Under the pieces are notes generated by a model that was not told where the DNA came from, ran no database searches, and was given only the letters and a program-made list of their open reading frames with translations. Both the position numbers and the translations under genes were made by a program. DNA of 64,000 bases from the NCBI GenBank assembly GCA_900542015.1, contig UQLY01000012.1:1-64000 (forward strand). Direction: 5' to 3'. This DNA comes from an uncultured Lachnospiraceae bacterium (lineage in GTDB: Bacteria > Bacillota > Clostridia > Lachnospirales > Lachnospiraceae). How positions within the stretch are numbered: position 1 is the stretch's first letter; the number at the start of each line of letters is the position of its first letter. This document shows positions 14,972 through 22,406 of the stretch, one piece after another.

Positions 14972-15637
14972 ATGCTGGAATTTAAAAACGTTACCGGAAC
15001 GGGTAAGAAATTCAGACTGGAACAGATTTCGTTTGCAGCGAGGGAGGGGTATCTGACCGGCATAGCGGGAAAAAACGGAGCGGGAAAGACCACGCTGTTT
15101 CATTATATGATGGATGAGAAAATCCCTTACGAGGGAGAAATTTTATTCCGGGGAAAAAACATCAAAGAGGATCATGCCGCGTTTCGGGCGATGCTCGGAT
15201 ATGTGTCCGATGAGAGGCGTTTTTTTGAAAATTATACGGGAAAGCGCAACGCGGAGCTTTTGTCCGTTTTTTATCCCGATTGGGATATGGACCTCTTTTT
15301 GGAGGCGCTTGGGGAAATGGGCGTCAGCAGGGAAAAAAATCTGATGCACTTATCCCGGGGAGAATACCTGAAATTTCAGATGGCGTTTGCCATGGGGCAC
15401 GACGCGAAGCTTTTTTTGCTGGATGAGGTTACGGGAGGCATGGACCCGGTTTTTCGCAGGGATTTTTATAAACTTCTCCATGGGCTCATTGCAAAAGAGG
15501 ATATCACGATCCTGATGACAACCCATATCGAGGAGGAGATCGAGCTTCACATGGATTATCTGGGAATTATGGAAAACGGAAGGATGACTTCCTTTGGAGA
15601 GGTGGGAGAATCAAATGGAACAGATGAAAGAATTTGA
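14972..15637 (+). CDS. ABC transporter ATP-binding protein of the second pair
   Basis: 221 residues with Walker A GKNGAGKTT, degenerate signature LSRGEYLKFQMAFAM, and Walker B LFLLDEVTGGMDP, where the usual Pro after DE is Val. The frame reaches 14921, overlapping the GntR stop, but ATG 14972 (MLEFKNVTGTG) has AAGGAA close upstream and starts the domain. It serves the permease at 15615-16100, whose start lies inside its last codons. Confidence 0.9.
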   Translation: MLEFKNVTGTGKKFRLEQISFAAREGYLTGIAGKNGAGKTTLFHYMMDEKIPYEGEILFRGKNIKEDHAAFRAMLGYVSDERRFFENYTGKRNAELLSVFYPDWDMDLFLEALGEMGVSREKNLMHLSRGEYLKFQMAFAMGHDAKLFLLDEVTGGMDPVFRRDFYKLLHGLIAKEDITILMTTHIEEEIELHMDYLGIMENGRMTSFGEVGESNGTDERI

Positions 15638-16100
15638 TAAACGGCTGCAGGAGGCGGACAGCTACCAATTCCTGATGTGCCGGGTCCTGAAAATCATTTT
15701 TACCATATTGGGAGGCGCCCTTATGCTGTTTCCGGCTGCGGCTGAGGATATGAATATGACGCTTGCCTTATTTTGGACATTTTATGCGCTTGGCTGGGCG
15801 GTAAGATGCCATATGACGTCTTATCTGTATGTAAAGCAGAACGGGAAAACCGTGCCGGTATACGGCATTTTGAAACAGACGCCCGTGAAACGGGAGATTT
15901 ATATAAAGGCGCGCAGAAAGAGACTGTTTGCCTACCTGGGAAAGATGGGGCTTGCGGCGCTTGTTTTACAGCTTATAGGAACCGCGGCGGCATGCGGCTT
16001 TAAGCTTCGTCCCCTGCTTTTGGGAGTGGGATATGTGGTGGTGCTGTTTGTCGTGCTTTTGCTTTTGGAGCTTTTTGATATATCCTGGAGTGCAAAATAA
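15615..16100 (+). CDS. Small ABC permease-like membrane protein of the second pair
   Basis: 161 residues with four predicted membrane helices. GGGAG lies 6 bases before ATG 15615, giving a 23-base overlap with the ATPase; an upstream in-frame ATG at 15594 has no such site. It is the last gene of the operon. I infer the permease role from position; it is short for an ABC-2 permease and might need the first permease as partner. Confidence 0.65.
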   Translation: MEQMKEFDKRLQEADSYQFLMCRVLKIIFTILGGALMLFPAAAEDMNMTLALFWTFYALGWAVRCHMTSYLYVKQNGKTVPVYGILKQTPVKREIYIKARRKRLFAYLGKMGLAALVLQLIGTAAACGFKLRPLLLGVGYVVVLFVVLLLLELFDISWSAK

Positions 16101-16188
16101 GAGACGATATGATATACTGATGAAAAACGAAAACGGCGGCGCACAGGTCTGCGTTTCTGCCGCAGCAAAATGGGAGAGGAAATAAGGG

Positions 16189-17220
16189 ATGGATTATCAG
16201 GAAGTACTCAAAGAGGCGAGAAAGACGATCGGAGCCTATTGTAAGGCTTGTAATATATGCAACGGAAGGGCATGCGGCAATCAGATGCCGGGACCGGGCG
16301 CAAAGGGGCTGGGCGATACGGCGGTCCGTAATTACGATCATTGGCAGAAGGTGCGGGTCAATATGGATACGCTTTGTGAAAACCGCAAAATCGATACGTC
16401 AACGGAGCTGTTCGGGAAAAAGTTCCGTATGCCGGTGTTTGCCGGACCCGTTGGAGCGGTAAAGCTGCATTACAGTGACAGGTACGATGATTTAAGCTAT
16501 AACAGCACGCTGCTTGCGGCGTGTGCGGAAAACGGGATCGCGGCGTTTACCGGAGACGGCAGCGACAGTCAGGTCATGATCAGCGCTACCGAGGCGATCC
16601 GGGAGGCGGGCGGCATGGGCGTGCCTACGGTAAAGCCCTGGAGCAAAGAGGTCATTGCAGAGAAGCTGGAGCTTGTCAGAGCGTCCGGTTCTTTTGCGGT
16701 GGCAATGGATATCGATGCGGCGGGACTGCCGTTTTTGAAAAACTGCGAGCCGCCCGCAGGCAGCAAAAGCGCGGCAGAGCTTGCGGAAATCATTGCGGGG
16801 ATCAGGGTGCCGTTTATTGTAAAGGGCGTGATTACCGTAAAGGGAGCTTTAAAGGCAAGGGACGCGGGAGCCGCGGCGATCGTCGTTTCCAATCACGGAG
16901 GCAGGGTGTTGGATCAGTGCCCTTCTTCGGCTGAGGTTTTGCCGGAGATTGCGGAGGCATTAAAGGGCAGCGGTGTAAAAATCCTTGTGGACGGCGGGAT
17001 CAGAAGCGGCGTGACCGTATTTAAGGCGCTTGCCATGGGAGCTGACGGCGTGCTGATCGCAAGACCTTTTGTGGCGGCGGTTTACGGCGGCGGAAAGGAA
17101 GGCGTAAAGGCTTATATCGACCGGATCGCCGGAGAACTGGAGGATACCATGGCGATGTGCGGGGCGGCGTCTGTGGATGAAATCACGGCGGATATGGTCA
17201 GACTGCCCCGGGCGTGGTAG
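16189..17220 (+). CDS. FMN-dependent alpha-hydroxy-acid oxidizing protein
   Basis: 343-residue TIM-barrel flavoprotein of the L-lactate dehydrogenase/glycolate oxidase family, oxidising a 2-hydroxy acid to the 2-oxo acid. The catalytic segment SNHGGRVLDQ (His base plus Arg) and the phosphate-binding LVDGGIRSG and GADGVLIARP are intact. The N terminus carries CKACNICNGRAC, four cysteines that could bind zinc or an iron-sulfur cluster, not present in classical LldD. AGGAAATAAGG lies before ATG 16189. It is a single gene after the ABC operon. Confidence 0.88.
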   Translation: MDYQEVLKEARKTIGAYCKACNICNGRACGNQMPGPGAKGLGDTAVRNYDHWQKVRVNMDTLCENRKIDTSTELFGKKFRMPVFAGPVGAVKLHYSDRYDDLSYNSTLLAACAENGIAAFTGDGSDSQVMISATEAIREAGGMGVPTVKPWSKEVIAEKLELVRASGSFAVAMDIDAAGLPFLKNCEPPAGSKSAAELAEIIAGIRVPFIVKGVITVKGALKARDAGAAAIVVSNHGGRVLDQCPSSAEVLPEIAEALKGSGVKILVDGGIRSGVTVFKALAMGADGVLIARPFVAAVYGGGKEGVKAYIDRIAGELEDTMAMCGAASVDEITADMVRLPRAW

Positions 17221-17237
17221 AAAAGATATCGGAGTAT

Positions 17238-17266
17238 TTGCATCATACGGACAAAGATGGTAAAAT
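17238..17266 (+). promoter_or_regulatory. SigA-type promoter of the LCP-glycosyltransferase-amidase cluster
   Basis: TTGCAT (17238-17243), 17 bases, TAAAAT (17261-17266); the LCP gene starts 40 bases later. Confidence 0.65.
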
Positions 17267-17305
17267 CTCTCGTATATCACAGGGAAAAAGAGAGGATTAT
17301 CGCTT

Positions 17306-18775
17306 ATGGATAGAAAGGACAAGCTGGAGGGGGAAGAGATCCAGAAGGGGCTGGAACAGTTTCTGGAACAGGAATTATACGGCGGCGGGCAGGCGGCTTA
17401 TACAAAGACGGACCATACCCGGACAGAAGCGGATGAACTGGATTTATCCCTTGCAGAGCCGGTCCTGAGAAGAACCGAGTCCCGGACGGCGCAAAGCGAA
17501 CCCCGGAGGCAGGCGGCGCAGAGGCGGACCGAGCAGGGGCGGACAACGCAAGGCGAACCCCGGAGGCAGACAGCGCAGAGGCAGACCGAGCAGGGGCGGA
17601 CAACGCAAAGCGAATCCCGGAGGCAGACAGCGCAGGGACAGCCCGCGAGACGGCAGACGGCGCACAAATCTACGGAAAGTGTTCAAAGAGAAATGGGCAA
17701 TCGAAAAACGGGAAACGGAAAAAATACGCGCAGAAGTGAAGAAAACAGAAAATCCGACCGGAGCCGGGAGCGTGAGTACGCAAAAGAGGACGGCAGAAGG
17801 AATAAAAAGCAGGATAGGAAAAAGAATAAGAAAAAAAAGAAAAACAGATTGCTTAAAGTGTTGATTGTCATTGCGGCATTGTTTGTAATCTGTTTTATCG
17901 GGCTGTATTCGCTGGTGGGCAGCGTGTACAACAAGATGACCTACAAAGAGGCGGAGAGTTTTACCGCCGAATCCATGAAAGAGGACGGCGTGATCAACGT
18001 CTTGCTCATCGGAAACGATTCCAGGCTGGCGGGAGACGACGGAAGGTCGGACGCGATGATACTGGTATCCATCAGCGACAGGACCAAGACGATTACGATG
18101 ACTTCCCTGTTGCGGGATATGTATGTGGAAATTCCCGGTCATGACGGAAACCGTCTGAACGCCGCGTATTCTTATGGCGGACCGGAGCTGTTGATGCAGA
18201 CTATCGAAGAAAACTTTGATATTCCCGTGCATCGGTATGCGCTGGTCAATTTCCAGGCGTTTGCCAATCTGGTAGACGCAGTGGGAGGCGTCGATCTGGA
18301 ACTGACCAACGACGAGGTACAATATGTCAACGGATATCTGATGGAATACAATCAACTGGAGGGAAAAGATCTTGCGACGGACTTTTTGGACCCTTCTTTA
18401 AGCGGGATGATTCATCTGAACGGTCCTCAGGCGCTTGCTTATACGAGGAACCGTTATATCGGGACGGATTTCGGCAGGACCGAAAGACAGCGGAAGGTTT
18501 TGTCGGCGGTCATCGGCAAGCTGCTGGGCGCGGTACTGACAAACAGCGGCGAACTGGCGGACGGGCTGTTCCCGAACCTGACGACCAATCTCAAACAGGG
18601 AGAATGTTTTAATCTGGCGCTGAACGCATGGAAATTTTTGGGATACGACATGGTGCAGCAATGCGTTCCCATTGAAGGAAGCTACTCCAATGCCACCATC
18701 CGGGATATGTCGGTATTGGAAGTGGATTTTGAAGCGAACAAAAATTATTTGAAATCCACATTATATGGAAAATAG
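17306..18775 (+). CDS. LytR-CpsA-Psr (LCP) family wall-polymer ligase
   Basis: 489 residues. A long cytoplasmic N terminus (about 1-180), rich in Arg/Gln/Thr/Lys and partly built of 19-residue repeats, is followed by one membrane helix (about 182-205) and an extracellular LCP domain. The domain shows INVLLIGNDSR, DGRSDAMILVSI, TSLLRDMYVEIPGH and the late TRNRYIGTDFGRTERQR with its pyrophosphate-binding arginines. LCP enzymes join undecaprenyl-linked glycopolymers such as teichoic acids to peptidoglycan. AGAGAGG lies before ATG 17306. It begins a cluster with a glycosyltransferase and an amidase, fitting envelope assembly. Confidence 0.93.
   Translation: MDRKDKLEGEEIQKGLEQFLEQELYGGGQAAYTKTDHTRTEADELDLSLAEPVLRRTESRTAQSEPRRQAAQRRTEQGRTTQGEPRRQTAQRQTEQGRTTQSESRRQTAQGQPARRQTAHKSTESVQREMGNRKTGNGKNTRRSEENRKSDRSREREYAKEDGRRNKKQDRKKNKKKKKNRLLKVLIVIAALFVICFIGLYSLVGSVYNKMTYKEAESFTAESMKEDGVINVLLIGNDSRLAGDDGRSDAMILVSISDRTKTITMTSLLRDMYVEIPGHDGNRLNAAYSYGGPELLMQTIEENFDIPVHRYALVNFQAFANLVDAVGGVDLELTNDEVQYVNGYLMEYNQLEGKDLATDFLDPSLSGMIHLNGPQALAYTRNRYIGTDFGRTERQRKVLSAVIGKLLGAVLTNSGELADGLFPNLTTNLKQGECFNLALNAWKFLGYDMVQQCVPIEGSYSNATIRDMSVLEVDFEANKNYLKSTLYGK
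17483..17635 (+). repeat. 57-bp in-frame tandem repeats inside the LCP gene
   Basis: Units at 17483-17539, 17540-17596 and a partial third from 17597 encode variants of R-T-A/T-Q-x-E-P/S-R-R-Q-x-A-Q, 19 residues each. The near-identity of the DNA suggests recent expansion by slippage or recombination. The repeats lie in the cytoplasmic tail. Confidence 0.9.
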
Positions 18776-18806
18776 GGGAAAAATAAAATAAGGGGGAACA
18801 AGTAAA

Positions 18807-19997
18807 ATGCCTAACGGAAGTATTCGTATCATCGGGCAAAACAGGAGGGTATTAAACGGGGTGACGCTGATACTGGTCATAGGGCTGGGTCTGCTGATCA
18901 GAAAGGAATTGATCTGGTTTGTGTCCAGAGACTGGACCGGGTTCTTTGAGCTGTGGCTGAAAGAAATATCCGAAAAGGGTTTTAGCGCGCTGGCAGGGAA
19001 TTTTTATGATTATGCGCCCGCTTATATGTATTTCCTCGTGCTGGCGGCGCAGTTTGGCAGCAAAAGCATGATAGCCATGAAGCTGATTTCGGTATTTTTT
19101 GACTTGATGCTTGCCGCGACCGCGGGAAGAATCGTGTATGTGATCAGCAAGCGGGAGACATGGTCCATGGTTGCGTTTTCCGTCGTCTGGCTGGCGCCTA
19201 CGGTTATTTCCAACAGTAGCATGTGGGGACAATGCGATTCGATTTACTGTTCCTTTTTGCTGTTGACCATGCTGGCGTTTATCCGGGATAAGAGCAGGCT
19301 TGCCATGATTTGTTACGGCATTGCTTTTGCATTTAAGCTTCAAACCCTGTTCTGGTTTCCCATTATCTTATTGCTCTGGCTTTATAAAAAAATCAAAACC
19401 GTGGATTTTATCTGGGTGCCCCTGATTTATGGGATCAGCATTGTTCCGGCTTGGATTGCGGGACGACCCCTCGGGGAGCTGTTGGGCGTTTATTTTGCAC
19501 AGACGGGGATTGATACGAACCGTTTGTCCATGAAATATCCGAATATTTATTATATTATCGGAGAACTGAATCTGCCCCAGTGGTATAACAAAGCCGGAAA
19601 GCTGTTTGCAGTGGCTGTCATTTTGGTGTTTATGGTCGCCGTGATCCATAAACTGATGAATACCAGGCTGACGCCGGAGCTTTTGCTGATGCTCTGTTAT
19701 GCCCAGGGAAGCCTTGCACTGTATTTTTTACCCCAGATGCACGAGCGCTACGGATATTTTATTGAGATTGTAGCGATCATTCTGGGCGTGCTGTGCCGTA
19801 AGATTTTCTGGGTGCCGGTGGTGCACATTCTGGTTACGTTTATTACGTACAGTTATTATTACAACTACAGCAGCCCGAAAAATATACCGATTTTTGTTTT
19901 GTCGCTGGTGATGCTTGCCCTGATGCTGTTCATGGTGTACAAGACATTTACGTATCAGGTAAAAAAAGAGGAAGGAAATGAGACAAAAGCTATCTGA
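18807..19997 (+). CDS. GT-C type membrane glycosyltransferase
   Basis: 396-residue protein with about ten membrane helices. The first outer loop has NFYDYAPAYMYF, matching the acidic loop motif of GT-C mannosyltransferases, and a late QMHERYGYF segment (HERY) is shared with GPI-mannosyltransferase-like bacterial proteins of the DUF2029/GT87 group. It should move a sugar from a polyprenyl-phosphate donor to a cell-surface acceptor outside the membrane. It sits 31 bases after the LCP gene and overlaps the amidase gene, so it is probably part of one operon making or attaching a surface glycan. Confidence 0.8.
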   Translation: MPNGSIRIIGQNRRVLNGVTLILVIGLGLLIRKELIWFVSRDWTGFFELWLKEISEKGFSALAGNFYDYAPAYMYFLVLAAQFGSKSMIAMKLISVFFDLMLAATAGRIVYVISKRETWSMVAFSVVWLAPTVISNSSMWGQCDSIYCSFLLLTMLAFIRDKSRLAMICYGIAFAFKLQTLFWFPIILLLWLYKKIKTVDFIWVPLIYGISIVPAWIAGRPLGELLGVYFAQTGIDTNRLSMKYPNIYYIIGELNLPQWYNKAGKLFAVAVILVFMVAVIHKLMNTRLTPELLLMLCYAQGSLALYFLPQMHERYGYFIEIVAIILGVLCRKIFWVPVVHILVTFITYSYYYNYSSPKNIPIFVLSLVMLALMLFMVYKTFTYQVKKEEGNETKAI

Positions 19998-20919
19998 AAC
20001 AGTGCTTTCGGTTCTGTTGGGGATCTGCCTGTGCGGATGCCTGTACGGATGCGGAAAGCAGGACAATCGTTTGCAGCAGGAAACGGCGCAGGACGGTCTT
20101 TCAGCGGGAATTTCTGCGGCGGAAACCGTAAGCGGCGGGGAACTGAGTGAAAAGCAGGAGGAGCCGCCGGCGCTTTCCGAAAACCGGACGGAGAGTGCAG
20201 AAACGGAAGCGGAGACGGAGCCGCCCATAGAGGATACGGTAACGGTGCTGCCTTCAAAGCCCGAAGAGGACGAAGAAAACAGATCGGGAAACGGCTTGAT
20301 GGTGGCGATTGACGCGGGGCACCAGTCCAAAGGAAACAGCGAAAAGGAGCCCATCGGTCCCGGCGCTTCGGAGACGAAGGCGAAGGTGGCGGGCGGAACA
20401 AGCGGCGTGGCGAGCGGGGTGCCGGAATATCAGCTTACGCTGGAGGTATCTTTAAAGCTGCGGGACGAGCTGCGGGCGAGAGGCTATGAGGTCTATATGG
20501 TAAGGGAGACGAACGACGTCAATATCAGCAATGCAGAACGGGCGCTTTTATCGGCGGACGCGGGCGCGGATCTGTTGATCCGGATTCATGCCAACGGTTC
20601 GGAAAACGCGTCGGCAAACGGCATTATGACAATTTGTCCCACGGCGCAGAATCCCTATTGTGCCAACCTTTATTCCGACAGCAGGCGGCTTGCGGACGAG
20701 GTGCTTAACCATATGCTGACGGAAACCGGAGCGGGCAGCAAAGGGGTCTGGGAGACGGATACCATGAGCGGCATCAACTGGTGCACGATTCCGGTCACAA
20801 TCGTGGAAATGGGATTTATGAGCAATCCGTCGGAGGATATGCTGATGCAGACGGCGGAATATCAGGATAAAATGGTAAAGGGCATGGCGGACGGCATCGA
20901 CGCTTATTTTGCGGAATAA
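19978..20919 (+). CDS. N-acetylmuramoyl-L-alanine amidase (Amidase_3), lipoprotein-like
   Basis: 313 residues. A signal peptide has lipobox-like LCGC and LYGC (Cys near 21-26), then an acidic Glu/Ser/Thr linker (about 30-100), then a zinc amidase domain that cleaves the lactyl-Ala bond in peptidoglycan. Zinc and catalytic residues are visible in AIDAGHQ (His), VPEYQLTLEVSLKLRDEL (Glu), LIRIHANGS (His) and VEMGFMSNPSED (Glu). It starts 20 bases inside the end of the glycosyltransferase gene, so translation is likely coupled. Confidence 0.92.
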   Translation: MRQKLSETVLSVLLGICLCGCLYGCGKQDNRLQQETAQDGLSAGISAAETVSGGELSEKQEEPPALSENRTESAETEAETEPPIEDTVTVLPSKPEEDEENRSGNGLMVAIDAGHQSKGNSEKEPIGPGASETKAKVAGGTSGVASGVPEYQLTLEVSLKLRDELRARGYEVYMVRETNDVNISNAERALLSADAGADLLIRIHANGSENASANGIMTICPTAQNPYCANLYSDSRRLADEVLNHMLTETGAGSKGVWETDTMSGINWCTIPVTIVEMGFMSNPSEDMLMQTAEYQDKMVKGMADGIDAYFAE

Positions 20920-20959
20920 ATAAGACGGATCAACAAACTATAAACAAACAATGTAAATA

Positions 20960-20994
20960 AACGGGCGGTTTTTGGTTGACATCGCCCGTTCTTT
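20960..20994 (+). terminator. Terminator-like hairpin after the amidase gene
   Basis: AACGGGCG (20960-20967) pairs with CGCCCGTT (20983-20990), followed by CTTT. The loop contains the -35 box of the next promoter. The U-run is short, so termination may be partial. Confidence 0.5.
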
Positions 20995-21004
20995 ATGCTA
21001 ATCT
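20976..21004 (+). promoter_or_regulatory. Promoter of the second GntR-ABC operon
   Basis: TTGACA (20976-20981), 17 bases, TAATCT (20999-21004). It overlaps the preceding terminator hairpin. Confidence 0.7.
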
Positions 21005-21006
21005 TG

Positions 21007-21029
21007 GTGTACTAACGCAAATAGTACAC
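21007..21029. promoter_or_regulatory. Operator of the second GntR-ABC operon
   Basis: GTGTACT-N9-AGTACAC lies just after the -10 box; a further GTGTAC half site is at about 21045. It is probably bound by the GntR protein encoded at 21124. Its sequence differs from the operator at 12909-12932, which implies separate specificities. Confidence 0.6.
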
Positions 21030-21123
21030 TGAATACGTTTTAATGTGTACCAATCCATGTGTGCGAATAAGTGCGTATGAAAAAATGCGCGTAGAACGAT
21101 CAGGAAAACGAGGAGAGATGGTA

Positions 21124-21501
21124 ATGATTTGGATTGATTATACCGATGCAACGCCCATCTACGAACAGATTGTCAGTAAATACAAGAATCTCATCGTGAG
21201 AGGGGCGCTTGCGCCAAATGAAAAGATGCCGTCGGTCAGAACGCTGGCGATGGAGCTTTCCATAAATCCAAATACGATTCAGAAAGCCTATGCCGAGCTG
21301 GAGAGACAGGGATTTGTCTATACGGTAAAGGGCAGGGGTAATTTTGTTGCAGATAACGCGGGGCTGAAAGAGATGAAGGAAAAAGAAATATTGCATAAAC
21401 TGGAGACGATCGCAAAGGAAGCGGAAGAGTCGGGAGTGGATCTTGCGGTGCTTTTGGACTATCTGAATGAAAGAAAAGACAAAGGAGGAGAGCAGGCATG
21501 A
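21124..21501 (+). CDS. GntR family regulator, YtrA subfamily
   Basis: 125 residues: winged helix (DATPIYEQIVSKYKNLIVRG, then MPSVRTLAMELSINPNTIQKAYAELERQ) plus a short helical tail. ATG 21124 is 8 bases after GAGGAG; upstream in-frame ATGs at 21043 and 21118 are too far from or too close to it. It is the first gene of an operon with an ABC ATPase (4-base overlap) and a large permease, and probably represses that operon through 21007-21029. Confidence 0.9.
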   Translation: MIWIDYTDATPIYEQIVSKYKNLIVRGALAPNEKMPSVRTLAMELSINPNTIQKAYAELERQGFVYTVKGRGNFVADNAGLKEMKEKEILHKLETIAKEAEESGVDLAVLLDYLNERKDKGGEQA

Positions 21502-22406
21502 TTACCATAAAAGGCGTTACCAAAAGGTTTGATGATTTTGTAGCGGTCGATCGGATTGATTTTGATATGAGAGAAGGCATGGTATTCGGACTGATCGGTA
21601 CCAACGGAGCCGGGAAAAGCACGCTGCTTCGTATGATCGCCGGGATCAGCCGTGCGGACGAAGGGGAGATTACGATAGACGGCTGTCCGGTCCATGATAA
21701 CCCCGAGGCGAAGCGGAAACTCTTTTTTATAGCCGACGAGCCTTACTTTTTCGCACATTCCAACGCGATAGAAATGGAAAAGTATTTTTCCATGGTATAT
21801 CCCACCTTTGATAAAAACGAATTTTATAAACTGCTGAACCAGTTCGGGCTGGCGGCAAAACGAAAGATTGCCACGTATTCCAAGGGCATGAAAAAACAGC
21901 TTGCTTTTATCCTCGGGCTGGCGGCGAAAACGGAGTATCTGCTCTGCGACGAGACCTTCGACGGACTTGACCCGGTAATGCGCCAGGCGATTAAAAGCCT
22001 TCTGGCAAAGGAAATGGGAGAAAGAGGGCTGACGCCCGTGATTGCGTCCCACAATTTGAGGGAGTTGGAGGATATCTGCGATTCGGTGGGGCTTCTGCAC
22101 AAGGGAGGCGTGCTTTTATCAAAGGATCTGGACGAGATGAAATGCAATATCCAAAAGGTCCAGTGCGTATTTAAGAATGAAACGGAATACGAAAAGGCGC
22201 TGGCAATCTGCAATGTGCTTCGCAAGGAGCGGAGGGGTTCGCTGCACATTCTGACCATCCGGGGAGAAAAGGGAGAGACGATGCAAAAGTTTGATTCTCT
22301 TGAGACGATCTTTTGCGAGGTGCTTCCATTGACTTTGGAGGAAATTTTTATCAGTGAAACGGAGGTAGTCGGGTATGACATCAAAAAACTCATTCTGGAA
22401 GCTTAG
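21498..22406 (+). CDS. ABC transporter ATP-binding protein
   Basis: 302 residues, with Walker A GTNGAGKST, degenerate signature YSKGMKKQLAFILGL, Walker B YLLCDETFDGLDP and the switch His in IASHNLRELE. The C-terminal 80 residues are an extra domain. GGAGGAG lies 7 bases before the ATG, which overlaps the GntR stop as ATGA. It overlaps the permease gene by 32 bases, so the pair is tightly coupled. Confidence 0.92.
   Translation: MITIKGVTKRFDDFVAVDRIDFDMREGMVFGLIGTNGAGKSTLLRMIAGISRADEGEITIDGCPVHDNPEAKRKLFFIADEPYFFAHSNAIEMEKYFSMVYPTFDKNEFYKLLNQFGLAAKRKIATYSKGMKKQLAFILGLAAKTEYLLCDETFDGLDPVMRQAIKSLLAKEMGERGLTPVIASHNLRELEDICDSVGLLHKGGVLLSKDLDEMKCNIQKVQCVFKNETEYEKALAICNVLRKERRGSLHILTIRGEKGETMQKFDSLETIFCEVLPLTLEEIFISETEVVGYDIKKLILEA

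Noticed and set aside
17483..17635. Regular repeats resembling a CRISPR array
   Set aside because: The units are in-frame, directly adjacent without spacers, and encode a repetitive tail of the LCP protein.
17444..18355. 303-codon minus-strand frame opposite the LCP gene
   Set aside because: It is the antisense shadow of a clear LCP-domain gene; its long Pro/Leu/Arg-rich run arises from the repeats.
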